Below, in pieces: positions 57,404 through 64,000 of a stretch of 64,000 nucleotides of DNA. The DNA comes from Phaeotremella fagi (lineage: Eukaryota; Basidiomycota; Tremellomycetes; Tremellales; Phaeotremellaceae): positions 930,001 through 994,000 of the forward strand of contig BCHU01000008.1 of the NCBI GenBank assembly GCA_001599715.1, in the 5' to 3' direction. Position 1 is the stretch's first letter. Each line of letters starts with the position of its first letter. The notes under the pieces are model-generated. The model searched no databases. It saw only the letters and a list, made by a program, of their open reading frames with translations, and was not told where the DNA came from. Made by a program: the position numbers and the translations under genes.

Positions 57404-58094
57404 GATTGACAATAGAAGCTGTTCCTTTCTAATGAACCATGAATGGAGTGAGTGAGAATAGAACGATGACGTTAAATGGTGACATCCATCCATCTCGCAG
57501 TAAAAACGTGCCGAGAACATACGGTAGTCACAACTTCTTTTCTTGTGTATAATATAGCAGACTCTTATACAAAAACAGCTGTATATGAACCGATGGAGAT
57601 AAAGTGAAATGCAACCCGTCTTTTATCACATGACCTCATAAAGTCACCTACAAAGGTGAAACCTTCCGTTGTCAGAGAAACTAAACACCACAATTACTCC
57701 GGGGAGACTCCATAGCTCTCTACAACTAGATGTTATCTCCAGCACCGCTATCATGACTTTATGTGAACACTTTCATAGTAGTGCGAACATAAAAAACACC
57801 GCTCTCAGGTTGATAACTCATTTTTTAACGCCATTGAATCTTACCGTCGTTGATTAGAGGTTTCGGATGCTCCCCGGCACGCAAACGTTCCCCGAAAGTC
57901 TTGGATTTTCGGGGGGTGTTGTTTCCTTTGATTTTCGGAGAGGTATAAAAGGCAACCATGTTGAAGAGGGAGTTGATATTCATCTCATCATAGTCTCTAC
58001 CAGAACAGTCTACCATATCTTACTACTCCGCTGAAAAACTACAACTCTAGATTTCAAGCTTGAAAAAAATTTGAATTACATATTTACAGCCACA
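57404..58094. promoter_or_regulatory. Divergent promoter region with CCCCGAAA inverted repeat
   Basis: About 690 bp between divergent genes. Contains a perfect 8-bp inverted repeat, CCCCGAAA at 57890-57897 and TTTCGGGG at 57907-57914, and a likely TATA box (GGTATAAAAGG near 57940). No gene seen. Confidence 0.55.
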
Positions 58095-59315
58095 ATGTCT
58101 ACGCAGCGTCTTCTGTAAGTATACTATCTTATCATCTGACAACTACTGACTGGGAATAGTACCGGCTATGTCCCAGTCATGGGACTCACCGTCGCTGGAA
58201 TAGCATGTTTTGGACTTCTAGCTGGTATATATTGGTTCCGTAAGTTAACTTTCAACGAAATCTGAGGGTGGATTCCAGTGCTAAGCTACAACATACAGGC
58301 TTCTTCCGATCCAGATATCCAAAATGGATGTTACCACTTTGTATAGGAACGACGACTATGGCGTTAGGTTTTGTGATTCGTACAGCCATGACCAACAATC
58401 CCGGATCACTTGGAATCTACTGTATGCAGACTTTGGTACGTAATCTTCAAACAACGAAGGGCAAAGCATAGAAAGACTGACTATTGGATCTAGTTTATCC
58501 TACTTTCACCTTGCGCTTTCTTGGCACAAAACTACATGATTCTTCCTCGATTGGCTACTTGGCTTGATGCCGAAGATTGTCTCTTTTTGTCTTCTAGGAA
58601 GATCGTCAGGATCTTCGTTTGGTCTGATGTCATCACGTTCTGGCTTCAGGGTGGAGGGTCAGGCTTGACTGTCGCTAGTGGCATTATGCAAACTATCGGA
58701 TACTGGGTAAGCCCAATCCTTCAAATTACCTCAAAATGGAAGCTAATTCAATTGATAGGTTACCATGGCAGGATTGATTCTCCAACTATTTTCTTTCGCC
58801 ACTTTCTCGGCTCTGTTAGTCATCTTTGGTCGACGAGTGTGAGTTGAAGTTCATGGATTGAATATTATATACACTCTTGTAGCAATGTCTGATGCCTTTA
58901 TTTAGTAAATCCCGATACTCGGAAAGGTGGAACCAATCACAAATCTTCGGTACCTCAAAGCTAAACGATTGGAGAACGTTATGGTACGCCTTAATCTGGA
59001 CATGTTGTGGTATCTTGGTGAGTGATTTTAGTACTGTATCTGAACAATGATCTAACATACAATTCCCAGATCCGATCAGCCTACCGTATTGCAGAATACG
59101 CTCAAGGCTACAACGGAACTCTTAGAACCACAGAAGTCTATTTCTACGTTTTAGACTCTTTACCACTCTTCCTCGCTATCTCAATCTACGTCTTTGTTTG
59201 GCCACCAGCAGTGTTAACATCCCAAACCAGTTTGGGTGGTGTCCAATATGGCATGGAGAATCGTCCTAGAGGGCCAATGGATTCTCCAAATTCCGTCACA
59301 AAATTGAACGTTTAG
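58095..59315 (+). CDS. RTA1-like seven-span lipid-translocating/resistance protein
   Basis: Seven exons: 58095-58114, 58160-58239, 58299-58435, 58494-58706, 58759-58838, 58906-59017, 59070-59315; 295 aa, usual for the family. Seven hydrophobic spans are visible, and the family hallmark KIVRIFVWSDVITFWLQGGG lies between spans 3 and 4. Also seen are GYVPVMGLTVAGIACFGLLA, AYRIAEYAQGYNGTL and EVYFYVLDSLPLFLAISIYV. Plasma-membrane location; the family includes yeast RTA1/RSB1, linked to 7-aminocholesterol resistance and sphingoid-base export. Exon 6 uses the second of two AG sites (58905), as the first (58882) leads to a stop. Confidence 0.9.
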
Positions 59316-59962
59316 TTACGGATAGCTTCTTTCGCACTTTCAATACCATAGATATCAGCTCTGATTCAATACCTTGCTTCCCATTCTCATAGACTTCAGA
59401 CCGTTCGTTGATGGATTGCCCCAATTATGTATGAAATTGTCTCGTATATTTGGCTCAAGTCGTTTGTGGCAGAGCCAAATGACACTCACTGCCTTGTAAT
59501 TTTCAGGACGTTGGCAATCCTTTCAGAACTATCGAATGCAATATGTATCCCAAGTACGACGCTGATTTCGAGGTAGTTTTATGATTCTTTCTTATAATTG
59601 TAACCAATATCACCATGTAAAAACGTTATGATGCTAGTCCCTGGTCATCTGGAAGAGAACTGACACATAACGTTGTGCTCCCACACTGAGATCAAATCAG
59701 TACTGTATGAGAAGACAATATGACATGAAGGGATTCCGGACAAAAAGAAACCACTCGTTTACCAACTTATGCAATATCAAATCATAGTTTCGCAAGGCAT
59801 AGTGGGAGTAGTTCTGCAGGTTACATGTGTGATATGCGCTTTGTCTACTATATTCTGCATCCAATCTCAACTCCAATCTTTAACAACTATTTAAATACCT
59901 TTAACAAGAACCGTCCCATCCACTAAATTCTCTGACTACGGTCTTTTTCTTTCAACCTACAA
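59316..59962. other. Intergenic, 650 bp
   Basis: 3' flanks of two convergent genes. CAGTACTGTATG occurs near 59700. No coding frame or RNA recognised. Confidence 0.45.
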
Positions 59963-60770
59963 CTACTCAAAGTCGATTTTGAAGGCAGCCTCTGACTTCA
60001 AATCACCTGAAGCTTCATGGATAGTACCATTCATCCCAACATCATTACTCCATTTATCGCTTTTGTAGACCTCCCCATTCTCTACATCTCTGAGGTTGAC
60101 AACCACGTTCTGATTGAAATCGAAAGTCTCTAAATCTTTATTGAAACTTTTTTGATATTCACAATCGACTTCTATGCCCAAATCTTTGTTTCGGATTGAT
60201 TTGATGGGGTTAGTACATGACCCGGAACATTGTTTGAGAACCATTCTGTGGCAAAGCTCCAAAATTGGTTTACTGACCCAACAGCGACCAATGGATCGTC
60301 GGAGAGTTAAATGCATGTCTCTACCCAGCCCATCTGCGTACCACCTTTCATGTGGAAACCCCCTCGATACTGAGACGTTGAAGGAATGACCCTTACAACA
60401 AGTTGCTTCTGCGTTGAGTGTAAAAAGGAAACTATCGAAATCATGGGTCCTTGGGTTTTTGAGACATGGCTTTTTGTGTCTTGACTGTTGTAGGGCTTGG
60501 TCCTACGTACAGCATGTAGTGAATCAGCTTCCAATTTATTCACCGAAATATATGGAGAAACAAGTCATAGAAGAAGTGAAAACTCACGGTATGAGCGCAC
60601 TGATACATTGCAGAGAGTAGTTGGTTCCGACCCAGTTGTTTCTTCATCATTTCTGCGTTAAGATCGAATGAGCTGTATACGGAAAAGTCTGTTAGATGTC
60701 TTGGACAGAGAGCTTCTACTTCGACACTACATTTAGTCTGTGAACTCTGAGTTGAGATTTGATCGGCCAT
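59963..60770 (-). CDS. Orphan protein, unknown
   Basis: Exons 60588-60770 and 59963-60502; 240 aa, 85-nt phase-0 intron ending TACGTAG. Starts MADQISTQSSQTKCSVEVEA. Several Cys (ATCCKGHSF; ELCHRMVLKQCSGSC) but no signal peptide, so not obviously secreted. The C-terminus looks like a beta-rich domain (NVVVNLRDVENGEVYKSDKW). Its promoter carries a GTACGAGTACTGTA element near 60820, like other orphan promoters in the window. Confidence 0.65.
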
Positions 60771-61509
60771 GTTGATTGTATGAGTATATCGTATGAGATT
60801 GATTAATGTACGAGTACTGTATGTATATTTGAACGTAGCGGGAGTGGGAGAGAGAAAAGAAATGAGAGAACTAGGAGGTTTCTCTCAGCTATCACATACA
60901 CGATATGACGCAGAAGGCGAATCTAGAAATCGTGAAAGGATTCCTCAACAAAGGACGGCTCTTGCAAGGAAAAAGGAACGAATCGCCTCGTTCTGTAATG
61001 AAAATATCTTAGATAAGCTTGATACTCGACAAAAGATCTTTGGCGAGCGGTTACTGTCTATCAGCGTCAAGTAATATTAGACGATTTCTTCATAAGGCAT
61101 GTGAACAATTGAACTTCCCGAGCAAGGAAGCAGAGAAAAATGAATTGAATCCACGGAATTTATTGCTCTTTGAGAATTTACTCTAAAGCAGTGTGTGGGC
61201 AGATCCCGACCTCGGGTACTTGCTCAACCAACAGAAAAAGAGATACAGGTGTGCGATACCGTATACGATATTCTTCAGATACACTAAACATTCTGATCGG
61301 TGGTAGGAAGAAGGTAATTCTCGCTGACAAAAAGGGTCGATCAGATTTCTGCTATACCCTTGCATCTTATTGACCTCTTCAACTGCATACATCTTATATA
61401 TACTTCCTCAACTACATACTAACTTATGAATAAACACAAACCATCTCCTCAATAAACGTTCTCTTCCCCATTCTTAAAAGCCTAGACCGTGATCAAACAA
61501 TCAAATGGA
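60771..61509. other. Intergenic, 740 bp
   Basis: Contains ATGTACGAGTACTGTATG near 60816. The open frame at 60793-61074 has no coding look. Nothing else seen. Confidence 0.45.
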
Positions 61510-62073
61510 TCAGTTGAAAGATTTCATCGAGAAATGACAGCGAACCATGTAGTGACCGCGGTAAACACAGGCGTTTCTGATTTCTTCTGAGGGGACTTTG
61601 TCGACATATTCTTGGTAAGCCTCCTTCTTCATTTGATCAAAGCTATTGTCGAATTCAATGAGATTTGTTCGGTCGTTTGACTCCTCGGATTCTATTAGTA
61701 GCTTCATCCTCTGTTCTGCCCACCGATCTTTCCGATCCTCAAACTTTTCAAACGCAGATCTCCACGAGTCGATATCTGTTTGAGAAAGATTGTCGGATGG
61801 TTGAGGGTTGTAATCTTTGTGAAGGAGGTTTTTGAACTTGGCTTTTTGAGAGGGATTCGTTGTTAATCGATGTCCGTTGGCTGTTACAACGAGGATGAAC
61901 TCTGTGTCATCGTTGATATGGATTGAACCGGGAACAAGGTAGTTGGAAAGTTCCCTGAAAGATATACTATCCCCATCATCTTCTGAGTCGAAAGAGTCGA
62001 TTTGGACGTGAGTTTTATAACCAGGTGTATCCAACTCGACCTCATGATATTTGACGACTGAATAATGTGACAT
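61510..62073 (-). CDS. Orphan protein, unknown
   Basis: Single exon, 187 aa from ATG 62073 (MSHYSVVKYHEVELDTPGYK), the first true ATG of the frame. Acidic patch (DSFDSEDDGDS), then a strand-rich segment (IHINDDTEFILVVTANGH) and a charged helical C-terminal half (FEKFEDRKDRWAEQRMKLL). No signal peptide, membrane span or known domain. Confidence 0.65.
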   Translation of the reverse strand: MSHYSVVKYHEVELDTPGYKTHVQIDSFDSEDDGDSISFRELSNYLVPGSIHINDDTEFILVVTANGHRLTTNPSQKAKFKNLLHKDYNPQPSDNLSQTDIDSWRSAFEKFEDRKDRWAEQRMKLLIESEESNDRTNLIEFDNSFDQMKKEAYQEYVDKVPSEEIRNACVYRGHYMVRCHFSMKSFN

Positions 62074-62639
62074 GTTGGAACCGCTGATAATTGTAAACAA
62101 ATTTGGTGTTTGAATTTGGGTGAGTGGCAAAAAATGGTTGTCGAGAATGAAAGTGGGGGTTTGTTGAAAGATAGAAACACTCTTTGTTATCTCTGCCCCA
62201 CTGAAAGAAACCTAACTTCCATTAGAAGACTTGAAACTTGACTTTCTTTATGTGTCCTTTGTGAAATGGCTCCACCACAAATCACATTTAGTCATAGAAG
62301 GAGAAAGGTAAGAGAACCCCGAAATAGTGTCAAGAGATAATCACTGGTCTTCTTTTCGTTCAAGTACTTGTCATTTTGTGATAAATGATGCTATCGAAAT
62401 TAAAAATCATTTTGATCGGTGAGACCTTTTGCCTTCAAAGGAGACAAGTTTTCAATGCTAGCCGCCTTCCATTTTCAACCGCCACGACTGCTATTGCGTG
62501 AACGAACGCGCCCAATCGTCACTATATGTGTTTTTGAGACAAATTCCTTTTTTTCAGAGTTGTCGAGTCCATGTATGACTGGACCTGCGGGGCAAATACG
62601 ATAGTGCGGTAGAAGAACCGTTTTCAGATGTTTCTGAAA
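62074..62639. other. Intergenic, 570 bp
   Basis: Promoter of the minus-strand orphan and unassigned sequence. No gene recognised. Confidence 0.4.
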
Positions 62640-62960
62640 ATGTCTTTGCAGGTGCCACTTTCAGAATTGTGAGCACAACACTGGGCCCAAGAATCCTTAC
62701 ATCTTTTATGGAAGATGCAACGAAGTATAGTTCCAATTGCACCACATTCATCAAACAACGTCACAGAAGTCCCACGTTCTGCTTACGCCATGTACATATC
62801 TCATATCATCAGAGAAAAGGAACCATCATACCTTATCCTCATTCGTACACGAAGGGAAAATATGAACAAGCTTCTGTCAAAGCATATCCTCTACCAGAAT
62901 GGTCAGTTCTAACACAAGCTTTCCATGAAGCAACCAGTGATAACTCACAAAAGTGATTCA
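62640..62960 (+). pseudogene. Decayed coding relic, copy 1
   Basis: Coding-like sequence split between two frames: SSNNVTEVPRSAYAMYISHI and EKEPSYLILIRTRR in one frame, and KYEQASVKAYPLPEWSVLTQ with AFHEATSDNSQK in another, as if a frameshift fell near 62850. Parts match 63630-63850 (GGTGCCACTTTC, GAATCCTTACATCTTT, TTCATCAAAC), so both are remnants of one gene. Confidence 0.4.
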
Positions 62961-63553
62961 TCAACTTGGACCTTCGGCTCCCAATTGTCACAGGAGTAGG
63001 GGAGTTCACGAAGAGCAAGTGGTTCGAGTACAATACGACCAGTAAGCCGAGCGGAATATTCGCTTTCGATGCCACAGGCGCTGACAAGCTGTGCCGTTCT
63101 ATATCGAATCCAAGATTTTTTGACATCTTGAATTATATCCTCCAGTTCTTTTCTCTTGGTGGTGGTGGTAGTGGTGGTCGAATTTGACATTACGCTACAT
63201 GCAATGTCCAAGAGAGTGTCGTGTGTACCGATGAAGACTTTGATTGGAGTTGTGAGTGATTCAATCTGTTCAGCTGTAAGAGTAACATCTGGATGATCTC
63301 TCATAGCTTAGAGAGCTTTTCGAAACTCGGCAAGTGACTCTTGCTTGATCTAGGGATTAACTCTGTCAGTACATTGTTTGTTTGCAATAGAGAGGTTTGC
63401 ACTTACCTCTTCAACCTTTGTTGCTTTATCTAAGATTGTTCTTGGTTCTCTCAACATGCTGCTTGGATCTGTGGGGAAGTATGAAGAAGAAAGAACAGAG
63501 ACAACTACTATCCCCTCATCTTTCAATTCTACATTTGCCTTCCATAGTACCAT
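62945..63553 (-). pseudogene. Orphan gene broken by one in-frame TAA
   Basis: Exon 63407-63553 (MVLWKANVELKDEG) joins through a 57-nt phase-0 intron to 62945-63349. The frame meets TAA at 63308-63310 and then goes on, in the same frame, for another 120 codons (AMRDHPDVTLTAEQIESLTT, VFIGTHDTLLD, a run of seven Thr, DVKKSWIRYRTAQLVSACG). Both sides look coding, so a single nonsense mutation is the simplest reading. A short 62-residue product or re-start at ATG 63304 is possible. The TAEQIESL...VFIGTHD stretch is faintly like an alpha/beta hydrolase C-terminus, but this is weak. Confidence 0.5.
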
Positions 63554-63629
63554 ATGAAAGGATGAGAATGAGAATTCACTAGATCATTCTCCCACGGTAC
63601 TGTCGTAGACATGAACAAACTTCGAATGT

Positions 63630-63850
63630 GTTGGTGCCACTTTCGGAATGGTGAGCAACTCTGTGCTTGTCTTCGAGAATCCTTACATCTTTCAAAGGTG
63701 ACGCCGTCCATTGATGTAGTAACCGGTTCAAGTTCCTCCAACTAATCAACTTGGTCAGGAAGTTGATAGAATTTGTGTTTCGGGGGAAACTGGAAAATGC
63801 AATGGACAGTCGTTCCAAACCGTACCACTTTCATCAAACATCGTTACATA
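63630..63850 (+). pseudogene. Decayed coding relic, copy 2
   Basis: Partial nucleotide match to 62640-62960 in the same order, with stops in all the corresponding frames. Remnant only. Confidence 0.35.
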
Positions 63851-64000
63851 AGCCTACTCAACGTACATTATTACCTATCATCAAATTTAAAAGCCTCTCA
63901 TGCCTCATCCTCAGTCTTTTATTCGAATTAAGGCCACCGACTAGCTTGCTCCTCCGCGTAAGGTCTAAGCACATGGTCAGCTCGAAATAAGCTCTCTATG
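63851..64000. other. Right window edge, no gene recognised
   Basis: 150 bp; an open frame here has no motif and is cut by the edge. Confidence 0.4.

Noticed and set aside
60793..61074. 93-codon plus-strand frame
   Set aside because: Overlaps the promoter of the minus-strand orphan and has no coding signature.

Overview
The window reads as nuclear DNA of an intron-rich basidiomycete yeast, most like the Tremellales (Kwoniella/Cryptococcus-type). This is an inference. The reasons are many very short spliceosomal introns (about 35-90 nt, GT...AG, CTRAY-like branch sites), genes packed 100-800 bp apart on both strands, CT-rich or TATA-bearing promoters, and many Ser/Pro-rich open frames. There is no operon structure, phage, CRISPR or rRNA. 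Exon models were built by hand from splice signals and reading phase; every multi-exon model listed as coding closes in frame.

Layout. 0-5.6 kb: a zinc-knuckle protein (cut by the left edge), a small unknown gene, an unusual array of seven adjacent hairpins (2813-2953) and a GATA-factor gene. 5.9-15.2 kb: a small zinc-ribbon relic, two long Ser/Pro-rich proteins, and two small secreted proteins that share an N-terminal part. 15.5-27.1 kb: conserved housekeeping genes: a COMPASS subunit (Spp1/CFP1 type), an alpha/beta hydrolase, a SAPS-family phosphatase regulator and a DUF3429/TMEM69-like mitochondrial membrane protein. 27.2-32.2 kb: a block of small, mostly single-exon, fast-evolving orphan genes in tandem pairs, with GTAC-rich palindromes in their promoters. 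32.4-42.0 kb: TAN1, a large BRE4/ArAE-type membrane protein divergent from it, a poly-Lys/poly-Gly protein, and a GH18 chitinase with three micro-exons. 42.5-45.7 kb: a second orphan block (a duplicated pair, one copy with a nonsense codon). 46.0-59.3 kb: a ferric reductase with iron-GATA-like sites upstream, a TACO1/YebC translational activator, Mediator subunit 1, then four metabolic or membrane genes (FAD amine/amino-acid oxidase, 2-haloacid dehalogenase, O-methyltransferase, RTA1-like protein). 59.9-64 kb: a third orphan block with decayed copies.

How genes work together. The conserved genes cover chromatin and transcription (Spp1, MED1, GATA factor), tRNA modification (TAN1), phosphatase control (SAPS), mitochondrial translation (TACO1) and iron uptake (ferric reductase). 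The most unusual material is the hairpin array, the micro-exons, and the orphan blocks with their duplications and palindromic promoters.
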